This document shows, piece by piece, positions 1-10,983 of a stretch of DNA of 64,000 bases (position 1 is its first letter; every line of letters starts with the position of its first letter). The translations under genes and the position numbers were made by a program. This DNA is from Druceiella hillmani (Eukaryota > Arthropoda > Insecta > Lepidoptera > Hepialidae): positions 9,541,001 to 9,605,000 of the forward strand of contig JAYKKI010000076.1 of the NCBI GenBank assembly GCA_039881145.1. The letters run 5' to 3'. The notes below the pieces were generated by a model. The model did no database searches. It saw only the letters and a program-made list of their open reading frames with translations, and was not told where the DNA came from.

Positions 1-1846
1 TCACGTAGTTTCATTTAATTGTGAATATGATTCTGTAATATTTATTAAAACAAAACAAAATAGCAGCATTCCTATTTTCATAATATTTCAGCAGCTCTAG
101 AGAAGCACATGTTACTGACGCGCTTGTTGCTTCATACATAGATCATATTTTTTCTTTCTGTGCCTATCAGAAACTTATTTTATTTCAGGATCGACGTCTA
201 TTGCTTTAATTGTTCATTTATTATATATTCTTAATACGTTTTCTTCATTTTCCTTTTTTTTCGATAACCTTAGACCTTAAGCCAATTCTCTTAATCGTAA
301 TTTAGAACTGCCAACTTGAGAGAGTGGATTTTAATACCGTGATCCTTAATAAACCTTATAACGAACTCTTTCATACATGTCATCATAGAACTTTGCACGT
401 CTCGATTTATATTACCTTTTATAACACATAACTAGATAGTTATGACGAGATTGTTGCGGTTAAGTTTTAGACTTGGCCAAAATTGCATAAATTTTTGACC
501 ACTTTATTCGCAAATTCTCGGCCTTTATAATATTATAGTATGCAGGTAATTACAATAATACCAAATATAGATAATATAGAAATACCTTTCACATTCTTCG
601 GCGATTTTAGGACGTAAAGAAAGTAACTTTACCAATTTTGTAATTTGGTCCAGCTACACTAAATTAAATTTATATTTTGGGTGGGCATTTTTCTGTATTT
701 AAATTAGAACGACCTGACTGCCATTATATCTATCTTTTAATTAAGAGGAACTTTAAAACAAGGTCTCGCTTAGTAGTTCTATACTTCATTCGGCAATCGT
801 GTTGGTTCCGTAGTCTAGTAGCGTGGGCAGAAAAAATCGACTGTTGAATTCTGTTCAATATTGAAGCATATAAAAATTGCTTAGGTCTTTGAAATGCATT
901 CAGAGCTGTGAGTTAAAAAATATTAAAAAACATATATTATACAAATATAGATAAAATGGATTGAAGGAACTATTAAATATGATGAATAAGATGCAAAATA
1001 CTCATTACGCGTACGAATTTGTATGCGAACACCGTTACATCCTTCAATAAATATATTGTGAACAACTCTGTTATAAGATCAAGTATCTTCAAATGATTTT
1101 GTATCCAACATATGAAATAATAGCAAAAGTAAATGAAAAAGCCCTAAGTCCCTGGGAAACGCAAACGCAAACGAAAATTTATGGGTGTAATAATTTTACC
1201 ACCACCACGTACTCCGTTCTTCCAATTTTCTTTTCACGATATGTCCAGACATAATATATACATATTTGCTGATTGATCATTTTTATTTAGTGGAATGAAT
1301 GTTTATAATTTGACTTGTTTAACATTTTTAACTGTATTCCGGTTTTATTAGATTCTAATGTAAACTTTCCGGCTACGTGGTAAATGAATATCAAATCTAA
1401 TGTTAATTTTCGTTAAAAGTGTCTTGAAAATTCATAAACACGCCATATAGTTGATCCGACATAATAGCCATTCAAAAAAATTGTCACTTCTCAATCTGAA
1501 CTTCTTAATTCCCATATGTTCTTTCATTGCCTAATTCTTGAGTTGCATTATCATATCCTTTATATACGTACTTATGAATGAACTTAAGATCTTTAATATA
1601 GTGCAAACTTAAACATTCAAATATAAATCACATTCAGCAAATAAATATGGACTTTATTTTCACATAGCGGCACGTGGATCTGTGCATACGACTACATACA
1701 CACCGACACAAAGAATGATAGCATATTTATAGAAAGCTTATTTATTTGCTAGTCAGGATGTCAACAATTTTTGTAGATGAGCATGAATTCGATATATAAG
1801 TGAATATTCTTCACACATGCAGACAAGTGTCGTTTGAATTCATATA
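1..1846. other. Region V, end of a unit that begins left of the window
   Basis: This stretch matches 7608-9440 closely and 10984-13415, 19054-21410, 34190-36595 and 49410-52320 more loosely. It carries no gene I can support. It contains the conserved acceptor-like string ending in tttcag near 90, and at about 950-1480 a minus-strand block that is open in other units but here has an in-frame stop. Compared with units 2-4 it lacks about 640 bp: the sequence jumps from cattcggc directly to the gtagtctagtagcgtgggcag motif, as the 7.7-9.4 kb copy also does. The peptide gene of this unit would lie beyond the left edge. Confidence 0.7.
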
Positions 1847-1978
1847 AAGATCTTTGATTGATCAAATCTTTACTAATATCCCACCTGAAGATGTTGTAAT
1901 ACAATGAAACCTAGGTCGTGGTAAAGAAATTAAAGATAGTAGAAATAATACTACATCACGTAGTTTCATTTAATTTTG
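1847..1978. repeat. Right half of the palindromic element
   Basis: Centre (gatctttgattgatc) plus one complete arm of the palindromic element described at 45931-46200, ending in the tail gtttcatttaattttg. The left arm is missing. The flank just right of it (aaaaaaaagaac) matches the flank left of the half-element at 9460-9666, so both halves come from one ancestral insertion that was later duplicated and trimmed. Confidence 0.8.
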
Positions 1979-2011
1979 AAAAAAAAGAACTTAAGAAAGT
2001 CCAAATTTATA

Positions 2012-2035
2012 TTTATTTGTAAGTATTATTTTATT
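2012..2035 (-). terminator. Poly(A) signals of peptide gene copy 1
   Basis: On the minus strand AATAAA occurs at 2030-2035 and again at 2012-2017, about 390-410 bases after the stop codon. The second site is kept in all five gene copies, and the sequence between stop and signal is conserved as a long 3' UTR. Cleavage is expected near 1990, just where unit homology meets region V. Confidence 0.5.
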
Positions 2036-2420
2036 GACACAGCTTTTCTCTTACTACACAAAACTTTTAAAGTATATCCGCACAAGGAAGAAGTGATTGT
2101 TATTATTTTAAATAAGTTGATTTGTGAGAAATAGGAAGACAAAAACCCAAACGGACCTTAAGAAATTAATTTGTGGATTTAATTTATCAACTGGAACTTC
2201 TTATTCTAAATTAAGTCGACATTATATTGTAAAAACTTTTACAAATGATACTCAAATGCGCTTAAATAATTATATTCAATTAATTCCTAGATATTTTCAG
2301 AAGAATGTGTTAAATATAAGATATTGAACCAGATGCATTTTTTAACTATGATCTTAAGACATGTTTTTGCCGCAGTTGCAATCTAGATGAAAATATGTTG
2401 GACTTTCATAATTTAAGAAA

Positions 2421-2742
2421 TTAATTCATCGGTTGATAGTATGCATAGGGAATTTCTTCCACTGAGCGGACGAATCTCTCCTGTGTTGGTATACGTTTAA
2501 TCAATGCGCCACCAAGGAACTGAGTAGATAACCCAACGAGCCCGGCGATTACTAGTAAAAGAACTGAAAGAAAGTACTTATATTAATAAACTAAATTATA
2601 GCCATATCACAAACAATGTTTATTTTTCATATAATTAATAATCTGAGGAACTGAAAATTAATAACTTTGATTTATACATTATTTCGTTGATTTTCATAAT
2701 ATTTACATACACACGTCAATGCGCGCACATTCATGCGTACAC

Positions 2743-2807
<65 letters not shown>

Positions 2808-4932
2808 GTTAACCTCACTCGGATCGTAAACTTATGGAGTCAAGTAGTCATACGTAAATAGGAAAGTTAGTCGCTAAATGTCAATATTAATCTCTATTCT
2901 TTCTATAGTGTTAAATAGATCGCGTCTGCGCATCTGGGTCTATAAACAAGGCTTTGAAATTATAGAAATTATTTTGATGCGTTGTTCACCATTATTCAGA
3001 TTGTTTCTGGAGGGAAGTTTATGAGTGTAATACATTGATACCTAATATATTAAGAGGATAGAAATAGCTAACTTTTCCATTTCGACTGGGATGTTATATG
3101 CTAATCTTCTACGCTTGAGAGGCAATAAGCATTTTTGTGTTTTCAAATTTTATTGCAAATAGAATTTACTCCAAATATTTTTGGTTTAATAGCTCAGTAT
3201 TAAATCCTTTAAAAATAAATACCTTATTTACATTAAGCATTTAGTCTGGACCAACTATGTCGTTTATATTATGTTATTGAAATGTATACTTAAGAGAGTA
3301 CAGGTTTATTAAATGCATCTAATAAAAATGATTACGGCGGGGCGTTGGTATCTCATGGCGGCCAACCGTCTCTGTTAATATAAATCGTAACACAGACCAC
3401 GCTGTGCCGTAGGCAATTAAGCAATTAGTAGGGAATGCACGCATTCATAGTCTCTAAATATTGATGAATAATCTTTTTAAACCGTGCTTGTTTTAGGAGT
3501 TACATTTAGTTAGCTATAGGTACTAAATTTTTTAAAATATAAATGCGATTTAACCTATTTCGCTTTTAGATATTTCGTTATATTTAACATTTTAGGAAAA
3601 ATATATTATATTTTAAATTATATTTGTCTTGCCATATTCTGTACTACAAATTTGTTGTTTTTAAAGAAATTTTCGACACAAGTTATTTATACATTAATTC
3701 GTTGATTTACTTTATATAAATAGTATTGCCGTGATAACTTCACCCTGTGAGCAACCCATATCCTTTCAATCAGATGAATCCATTGTAGAGAAGAACTACG
3801 TTGTCAGGCAACAGACACAATCCCTATTGAAACCGCAGGATCAGTTTCATAATCTATAGAATGATAGTAATTTCTAATTGAATACTTTTTTTATAACCAC
3901 CAATTAGTATGTCGAATGTTTCATATTTGAATGATTAAGCTCTGGGTGTTCCATATGTATCGCGGTCAAGAGTTAAGCAAAGTTGGGGTAATCGGAGCTA
4001 GTTCTCTGTATTCTATGTCTATCACGGTTAAGTTTCACATGAATCTCGGACTCCTCTGACGGTTCCCTACCTCTTTGCAAGAAACTACTTTGTCACTCTC
4101 TCAATAGACTATTTTCTGAACCGATTACTCACTTTGCCTCTATTCTACTACTACCTCCATTATTTAAATCCTTATTTTTTCGTAGCGTGTTGGAAATGTA
4201 ATTAATCAATGAAATATAAAAAGATAAGGTGTATAAATTTAGGAAATTTTAGAAATATAAACAAGTGAAATCTAAATAATATTAAAATCATTGTATGTAA
4301 TTTATTTTAAATTTTTGCACCATAAAGATCATAAAGTTCATATTTTTACCAACAATTTTACAATTAAAAAATAGCTATTATTTTTACTATGGTTACTCTG
4401 AAGAGTTACAAAACAACTGAACAGTTTAAAACAGTGATAAATTTTAGTATTAATTTGTTGAAAGTGTGTTTTCTTTACTAAGAATTTTCCAACACTTGAA
4501 GTAACTAATTGAATCTATGCTAATAAATTATAAAGGAAACAGCAAAATATTGATCCCATTTGATGGCAATTGCTACACGTGAAATTTAATATACTTTCAA
4601 AACTGCAACTGGCTCTTGTCTGTTGTGGAGCTTTACGATGTACTCCAATCTACTAGGAAGGAACTCCAAACATTTTGCCGAACCTTAATACAATGTTTTT
4701 GAACATAAACTCATACAGTATCATGGAAAGTATAGTTTATCAATTTAAAATGTAATCTTATCGAATGCTTTGCATTTTCGAGATAATGAATAAACTCTTT
4801 GCTGCTCGAAGTATTATAATTTAACAGGTTAAATGAGTTTTTTCAATGCCTTTCAAAGAAAAGTATTTATTACATTTTTTTATTTAAAAAATAACATATT
4901 ATGAAACTGTACTGACCTGCAAAGTTTGCCAT
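2421..4932 (-). CDS. Small secreted prepropeptide, copy 1 (two exons)
   Basis: Join of exon 1 (4932-4917) and exon 2 (2563-2421), minus strand, 52 residues. Exon 1 encodes MANFA plus one base, then donor CAG|GTCAGT; the intron is 2353 bp; the acceptor is tttctttcag. Residues 6-18 form a hydrophobic signal core, with likely cleavage near residues 18-20 (GLSTQ). Residues 21-29 are the variable segment FLGGALIKR, ending in a dibasic KR. The tail [19 protein letters not shown] then QPMN contains RFVR, an RXXR convertase-type site, predicting a 14-residue product from Ser39. There are no cysteines. The start is supported by A at -3, G at +4, an in-frame stop upstream and a TATA box 71 bp away. I do not recognise the family; a venom, defence or reproductive role is only a guess. 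Confidence 0.85.
2747..2805. repeat. (TA)n microsatellite in intron of copy 1
   Basis: Uninterrupted TA dinucleotides, about 190 bp inside the intron from the acceptor. All five peptide genes hold a TA tract at this place, with different lengths and different CA/GT additions, so the tract predates the duplications. Confidence 0.95.
3335..3440. other. GC-rich island in intron of copy 1
   Basis: A roughly 100 bp segment with ggcggggcgttgg and several CpGs stands out in an intron that is otherwise more than 70 percent A+T. Homologues occur at 14760-14865, 22755-22860, 37915-38020 and 53875-53985. The G-rich motif resembles a KLF/Sp1 GC box, so an intronic regulatory element is possible. No open frame is shared by the copies. 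Confidence 0.4.
3625..4372. other. Conserved intronic block of copy 1
   Basis: About 0.75 kb with moderate GC content. It includes gtgagcaac..atcctttcaatcagatg and the segment around 3940-4140. It is in the same orientation in copies 1-4 and inverted in copy 5 (54226-54975). Neither strand shows a shared open frame longer than a few codons. It could be a non-coding regulatory segment; function is unknown. Confidence 0.45.
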
Positions 4933-4948
4933 TGTAGTTGATTAAACT

Positions 4949-5003
4949 GAAGAATGCTCTAGAAACTTCTGTAAAAACTATATCGAGTTTCACCCTTTTT
5001 ATA
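4949..5003 (-). promoter_or_regulatory. TATA promoter of peptide gene copy 1
   Basis: Minus strand TATAAAAAGGG occupies 5003-4993, exactly 71 bp from the ATG, so transcription should start near 4972 and the 5' UTR should be about 40 nt. Just downstream, 4969-4949 reads GAAGTTTCTAGAGCATTCTTC. These alternating GAA/TTC pentamers resemble a heat-shock element but sit at or after the expected start site. Confidence 0.65.
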
Positions 5004-6745
5004 TTATTAATTATACCTGAAGAAATATGGAGTACAAGGTTACACTAAATAGAAACAAGCTGCTTTCGATCTATATCGAATCACTGATCGATTCTTCTGC
5101 GCGTGTCGGATGGCTAATGAAATTTTTATTAACTTATTTGAAGCCGGCTGATTGTTTCTTTATAATTTATTGTTGCTTGCTGTTTACTGAGTTGGTAGAA
5201 TTTATTGCTGGATATTATCGATTTCCACTATTATCACAAATATACCATTTAAATGAAATTCACGTTAATATTGAAAAAAACATACTATTCATATTTTGAA
5301 GGAGAGAGTAAAATTTTTAAACTTTTTAGTTGGTTTACAGTACAAATATGTAATTGTTTAACAAAAGAAGGCGACGAAGAGAAAGAATGGATCATTAATT
5401 CGTTTTTGAAGACATTTACCACGATTTGGGCCTTTGATTAACCTTGATACTTCGGAAGAAGTGCAAAAAGGTATGTTAAAATAACATCTTACGTCTATAA
5501 AAATTTTCCTATGAAGGACATCATATTTTATACATCTGGTACATATAGCTGGTGTAAATGGCATAAAAGCGCAGTGCATACAAATGTTTTAAAGAAGATT
5601 AACCGTTACTTAACCAATAAGTTTAAATTAAAGTTCAATCATTATATGAGAATTTAATGAAAGAAAATTTATTAAGGCCATTTGACTGAGTAAAAATTTA
5701 AAATAAGAAAAAAATATTTTCACTCAGACAAAAAAGAGTAATTTAAATTTCTACATATTGAGGCAATATGTATATTTAGTAAAAGATTCGAAACTATTTT
5801 ATAAATAATACAGTCAATGGATTTAAAAGTAAGGCTCGATACACACAAGTATATGAAGAAAAGAATGCTTACCGGATTACCCGTTCTAAGCAAGCATGGC
5901 ATTGATTTCAAAAGAGGAAGTTGATAAAAATTTTAAAAAATATTGAATAAAAATGGTGTGAGTAAAATATAGGCTTATTACAAGGTATATAATATTAAAA
6001 TAAAATTATAATTAAGAATAGCATATTAAAAATATGCCAACATCTTTAATAGCATTTGTGTGAAAATCACAAATTAAATGTAATATAAAAGGAGTTTTCG
6101 AAGCAGACTTTTTCAATCTGCTAAAAATAATTGACTAATTTTTAAAAACTATTTTGTCGATTTAGATCAAACAAATTTACTTTTTTCGCTCCATGTTCTT
6201 CTCTTCATTGAACCAATAAGTTAAAAAGGGCGTCATATTGACTATTTTTCTACGCCTCAAATGTAGAAATTTCAATGAAATAAAATTTTCCTTATGACAC
6301 ATTGCTATTTATTCAAAGTATTAATTTTTATATATTTTGATTAATAAAAGAACCAAAACCTTCTTTACTATATTTTTTTTTCAGATGAAAAAATGATACT
6401 AAGTCAGGGCCGAGTATTCACTCGATATTGCATGCTGTATTTAAAATATTTACATATATTTCATAAAATTTTGAACCAAAAAAATTAAAGAAATTCAACT
6501 TATGAGTTTTATTTTCATATTAAGATATTGAAAAGCTCTTGTATTGATTGCATTCAATCTAAATGTGATTTCTTTATTGTCATTTCTATCTAAGTATTCT
6601 TGATTACAGTATATATATATTATACTAAAATCTCATAGAAAGTTATCAAGGCTCAATCACTCATTTTCATATATTATGATAGCTAGGCGAAACGTACTGA
6701 AAACGTCTCTCGGTAAAGCATAGATAAGGTCAAGAAAAGCGCAAT
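5004..6745. other. Upstream region of peptide gene copy 1
   Basis: No supported gene. The first 1.2 kb is about 97 percent like 16503-17760. It includes plus-strand open frames of 90 and 62 codons that I rejected because homologous copies change mainly at amino-acid-replacing sites or contain stops. It also holds a minus-strand GTAAGC donor-like site near 5870 and the small stem gcaga..tctgc near 6105. The part after 6290 is repeated at 9667 and 17790. Confidence 0.5.
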
Positions 6746-6808
6746 ATGGATGCTAGCGGACGTCAACCCCGTCGAGTAGGTATAGTTTTTCTCAAACGGC
6801 AACAACAT
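6746..6808 (+). CDS. Exon-like island E1 (MDASGRQPRRVG...), partial
   Basis: ATG with A at -3 and G at +4, preceded by an in-frame TAA, opens 21 codons reading MDASGRQPRRVGIVFLKRQQ then H, followed by a donor-like GTATGT (GTAAGT in three other copies). It looks like the first coding exon of a plus-strand gene divergent from the peptide gene. Copies lie at 10128, 18247, 33708 and 49315; SGRQP.RVGIVFLK is kept in four of the five. The next conserved acceptor (tttcag at about 7675) would add only one or two codons before a stop, so the partner exon may lie outside the window or the island may be a relic. A 41-codon open frame also runs on the other strand (6808-6683). Unrecognised. Confidence 0.4.
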
Positions 6809-7095
6809 GTATGTACCCATATCTTACAAATGAAAATTTCCAACACAAAATCAAAGAAAAGACATTATTTAAAATTCAGAAATAATAAAAAATTATTTTG
6901 AACAAGTTTTTATTACGCATTTCATTTTCACGATGCATGGTCCAAAATAGGACTTTCAGCAGGCATTTTTACAATCTGAACATAATTAAATTTACAAATT
7001 TAAAATAAAATTATGAAATACGACATTTTTCCAGCAACCTATCGAAAAGTAACGAAATTTTTTTTATCCAATTTGTATTTTTCATATATGTAAAT

Positions 7096-7237
<142 letters not shown>

Positions 7238-7448
7238 ATAAAACAGAATACCTTAGCAAAAACGAATATGAACGATTTGCTTTTTTTTTACTATTTGCCG
7301 AATTTTAACAAAATTAGTATAACTGATTTATAAATAACGAGTATGCTGTAGAGTGTGCCTAGCGAGGTTAGGAATAAAAGAGGATGTAACTCTTTCTCTA
7401 TGATTACTAAAAGTTTAATATGATTTTTTTTAAATATTGAATATATTT

Positions 7449-7607
7449 GGCGTTAATTTTGTAGAAATTCGTTATTCACAATTAAATGAAACTACGTGAT
7501 GTAGTATTATTTCTACTTTCTTTAAGTTTGTGTTGTCATACAACGAATCCTAGGTACTTAAAGAAAGTAAAAATAATACTACATCACTTAGTTTCATTTA
7601 ATTGTGA
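7449..7607. repeat. Palindromic element, internally deleted form
   Basis: Starts at ggcgttaattttgtag, continues through aaactacgtgatgtagtatt and returns through its inverted copy to tttcatttaattgtgag. The central 100 or so bases of the full element are missing, leaving a hairpin centred near 7540. Near-identical copies sit at 10824-10983 and 18896-19053, so it was in place before those units duplicated. The homologous place at about 34360 is empty. Confidence 0.8.
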
Positions 7608-9440
7608 GTATGATTTTTTATTATTTATTAAAACAAAACAAAATAGCAGCATTCCTATTTTCATAATATTTCAGCAGCTCTAGGGAAGCATTTCTGATTA
7701 TCACATTTTGGTCTTACAATGGCACCAGATGTTACTGTCGTGCTTGTTTCTTCTTACATAGATCATATTTTTTCTTTCTGTGCCTATCAGAAACTTATTT
7801 TACTTCAGGATCGACGTCTATTGCTTTATCTTGTTCATTTATTATATATTTGTTTTACGTTTTCTTAATGCCAATTCTCTTAATCGTAATTTAAAACTGC
7901 CAACTTGAGAGAGTGGATTTTAATACCGTGATCCTTAATAAACCTTATAACGAACTCTTTCATATATGTCATCATAGAACTTTGCACGTCTCGATTTATA
8001 TTACCTTTTATAACACATAACTAGATAGTTATGACGAGATTGTTGCGGTTAAGTTTTAGACTTGGCCAAAATTTAATAAATTTTTGACCACTTTATTCGC
8101 AAATTCTCGGCCTTTATAATATTATAGTATGCAGGTAATTACATTAATACCAAATATAGATAATATAGAAATACCTTTCACATTCTTCGGCGATTTTAGG
8201 ACGTAAAGAAAGTAACTTTACCAATTTTGTAATTTGGTCCAGCTACACTAAATTAAATCTATATTTTGGGTGGGCAATTTTCTGTATTCAAATTAGAACG
8301 ACCTGACTGCCATTATATCTATCTTTTATTTAAGAGGAACTTTAAAACAAGGTCTCGCTTAGTAGTTCTATACATCATTCGGTAATCGTGTTGATTCCGT
8401 AGTCTAGTAGCGTGGGCAGAAAAAATCGACTGTTGAATTCTGTTCAATATTGAAGCATATAAAAATTGCTTAGGTCTTTGAAATGCATTCAGAGCTGTGA
8501 GTTAAAAAATATTAAAAAACATATATTATACAAATATAGATAAAATGGATTGAAGGAACTATTAAATATGATGAATAAGATGCAAAATACTCATTAAGCG
8601 TTCGAATTTGTATGCGAACACCGTTACATGCTTCAATAAATATATTGTGAACAACTCTGTTATAAGATCAAGTATCTTCAAATGATTTTGTATCCAACAT
8701 ATGTAATAATAGCAAAAGTAAATGAAAAAGCCCTAAGTCCCTGGGAAACGCAAACGCAAACGAAAATTTATGGGTGTAATAATTTTACCACCACCACGTA
8801 CTCCGTTCTTCCAATTTTCTTCTCACGATATGTCCAGACATAATATATACATATTTGCTGATTGATCATTTTTATTTAGTGGAATGAATGATTATAATTT
8901 GACTTGTTTAACATTTTTAACTGTATTCCGGTTTTATTCGATTCTAATGTAAACTTTCCGGCTACGTGGTAAATGAATATCAAATCTAATGTTAATTTTC
9001 GTTAAAAGTGTCTTGAAAATTCATAAACACGCCATATAGTTGATCCGACATAATAGCCATTCAAAAAAATTGTCACTTCTCAATCTGAACTTCTTAATTC
9101 CCATATGTTCTTTCGTTGCCTAATTCTTGAGTTGCATTAGCATATCCTTTATATACGTACTTATGAATGAACTTAAGATCTTTAATATAGTGCAAACTTA
9201 AACATTCAAATATAAATCACATTCAGCAAATAAATATGGACTTTATTTTCACATAGCGGCACGTGCATCTGTGCATTCGACTACACACACACCGACACAA
9301 AGAATGATAGCATATTTATAGAAAGCTTATTTATTTGCTAGTCAGGATGTCAACAATTTTTGTAGATGAGCATGAATTCGATATATAAGTGAATATTCTT
9401 CACACATGCAGACAAGTGTCGTTTGAATTCATATAAAGAG
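7608..9440. other. Region V of unit 1
   Basis: Almost identical to 1-1846, including the same internal deletion near 8385. It ends in the same catataaag string but continues into gagaatacttatttt where the other copy breaks. The decayed minus-strand open-frame block (about 8530-9070) has the same in-frame stop as the copy at 950-1480. No gene supported. Confidence 0.65.
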
Positions 9441-9459
9441 AATACTTATTTTAAAATAA

Positions 9460-9666
9460 AAAAAAAAGAATATTGAATATATTTGGCGTTAATTTTGTAG
9501 AAATTCATTATTCAAAATTAAATCAAACTACGTGATGTAGTATTATTTCTACTATCTTTAATTTCTATACCACGACCTAGGTTTCATTGTATTACAACAT
9601 CTTCAGGTGGGATATTAGCAAAGATCTTTGATTGATCAAATCTTTGCTAATATCCCACCTGAAGAA
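9460..9666. repeat. Left half and centre of the palindromic element
   Basis: Full left arm from ggcgttaattttg, the centre gatctttgattgatc, and about 25 bases of right arm ending at cacctgaag, where the sequence switches to gtttaaagtttccttatgac, the upstream DNA of another unit. The switch point is a duplication junction inside the right arm. Together with 1847-1978 it would make one whole element flanked by the direct repeat aaaaaaaagaa. Confidence 0.75.
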
Positions 9667-10127
9667 GTTTAAAGTTTCCTTATGACACGTTTCCATTTAT
9701 TCAGAGCATTAATTTTAATTTATTTTGATTAATAAAAGAACCAAAACCTTCTTTACTATATTTTTATTCAGATGATAAAATGACACTAAATTAGGGTCGA
9801 ATTTTACCTCTATATTTCACGCTGTATTTGAAATATTCACATATATTTCATGAAAGTTTGAACCAAAAATATTAAAGAAATTCAATTTTTGAGTTTTATT
9901 TTCATATTAAGATATTTGAGAAGCTTTTGTTCTAATTGCGTTCAATCTAAATGTGAATTCTTTATTTATTATTTCTTTCTAAGGATTCTTGATTACAGAC
10001 AGGATACTAAAATCTCATAGAACGTTATCCAGGCTCAATCACCCACTTTCATATATTATGATAGCTAGGCGGAACGTACTGAAAACGTCTCTCGGTAAAG
10101 CATAGATAAGGTCAAGAAAAGCGCATT
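9667..10127. other. Start of partial unit without a peptide gene
   Basis: Matches 17790-18246 nearly perfectly and 6290-6745 well. The partial unit begins here at the duplication junction and has only the distal part of the upstream region, so no peptide gene accompanies it. No coding sequence seen. Confidence 0.65.
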
Positions 10128-10190
10128 ATGGTTACTAGCGGTCGTCAACCCTGTCGAGTAGGTATAGTTTTTCTCAAGCAGCAGAAACAT
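10128..10190 (+). CDS. Exon-like island E2, partial
   Basis: Second copy of the 21-codon island. It reads MVTSGRQPCRVGIVFLKQQK then H and ends at a GTAGGT donor-like site, weaker than the GTAAGT of E3 and E4. Differences from E1 include D2V, A3T, R9C and R18Q. It lies in the partial unit and thus has no adjacent peptide gene. The opposite strand is also open for 41 codons. Confidence 0.3.
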
Positions 10191-10472
10191 GTAGGTACCC
10201 ATATCTTACAATTGAAAATTTCCAAAACAAAATCAAAGAAAAGACATTATTTAACATTCAGATATTATATACAATTATTTTGAACAAGTTTTTATTACGC
10301 ATTTCATTTTCACGATGCATGGTCCAAAATAGGACTTTCAGCAGTCATTTTTAAGATCTGAATATAATTAAATTTAAAATAAAATTATGAAATACGACAG
10401 TTTTCCAGTAACCTATCGAAAAGTAACGATATATTTTTATCCAATTTGTATTTTTCATATATGTAAATATAC

Positions 10473-10475
<3 letters not shown>

Positions 10476-10556
<81 letters not shown>

Positions 10557-10558
10557 AC

Positions 10559-10616
<58 letters not shown>
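10476..10616. repeat. (TA)n then (TG)n microsatellite
   Basis: About 88 bp of TA with CATA/GTAT interruptions followed by about 52 bp of pure TG, the longest TG tract in the window. Confidence 0.95.
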
Positions 10617-10620
<4 letters not shown>

Positions 10621-10823
10621 CAGAATACCTTAGCAAAAACGAATATGAACGTTTTACATTTTTTTTACTATTTGCCGAATTTTAACATAATTAGTATAAC
10701 TGATTTATAAATAACGAGTATGCTCTAGAGTGTGCCTAGCGAGGTTAGGAATAAAAGAGGATGTAACTCTTTCTCTATGATTACTAAAATTTTCATAGGA
10801 TTTTTTTAAATATTTTATAAATT

Positions 10824-10983
10824 TGGCGTTAATTTTGTAGAAATTCGTTATTCACAATTAAATGAAACTACGTGATGTAGTACTATTTCTACTTTCTTTA
10901 AGTTTGTGTTGTCATACAACGAATCCTAGGTACTTAAAGAAAGTAGAAATAATGCTACATCACGTAGTTTCATTTAATTGTGA
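10824..10983. repeat. Palindromic element, internally deleted form
   Basis: Orthologous by duplication to 7449-7607; the same central deletion and the same flanks (ggattttttt on the left, gattttttattattta on the right). The imperfect direct repeat gattttt-(a) in the flanks may be its target-site duplication. Confidence 0.8.

Noticed and set aside
3335..3440. tRNA gene or intronic coding exon with ATGAGATACCAACG on the minus strand
   Set aside because: No cloverleaf could be drawn, and the ATG is TTG in copies 2 and 4.
5027..5299. 90-codon plus-strand frame, also at 16526
   Set aside because: The homologous regions in units 3-5 have shifted frames or no ATG.
5253..5441. Plus-strand frame with EGDEEKEWIINSFLKTF, also at 16752, 24755 and 55723
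   Set aside because: Reads like protein, but copy 5 differs mostly by amino-acid-replacing changes, copy 4 has a stop and the ends differ; no promoter or acceptor was found. It is the upstream DNA of the peptide genes.
5720..5911. Minus-strand MPCLLRTGNP before a GTAAGC donor-like site (also 17220)
   Set aside because: The donor is lost in copy 5, the upstream ATG context is variable and no partner exon was found.
7486..7683. 65-74 codon frames starting MKLRDVVLFLLSL or MELRDVVLFLLSL (also 10862, 18933, 45964, 62077)
   Set aside because: They look like signal peptides but are the arm of the palindromic element read through; the length changes with the hairpin form and the element has no coding signature.
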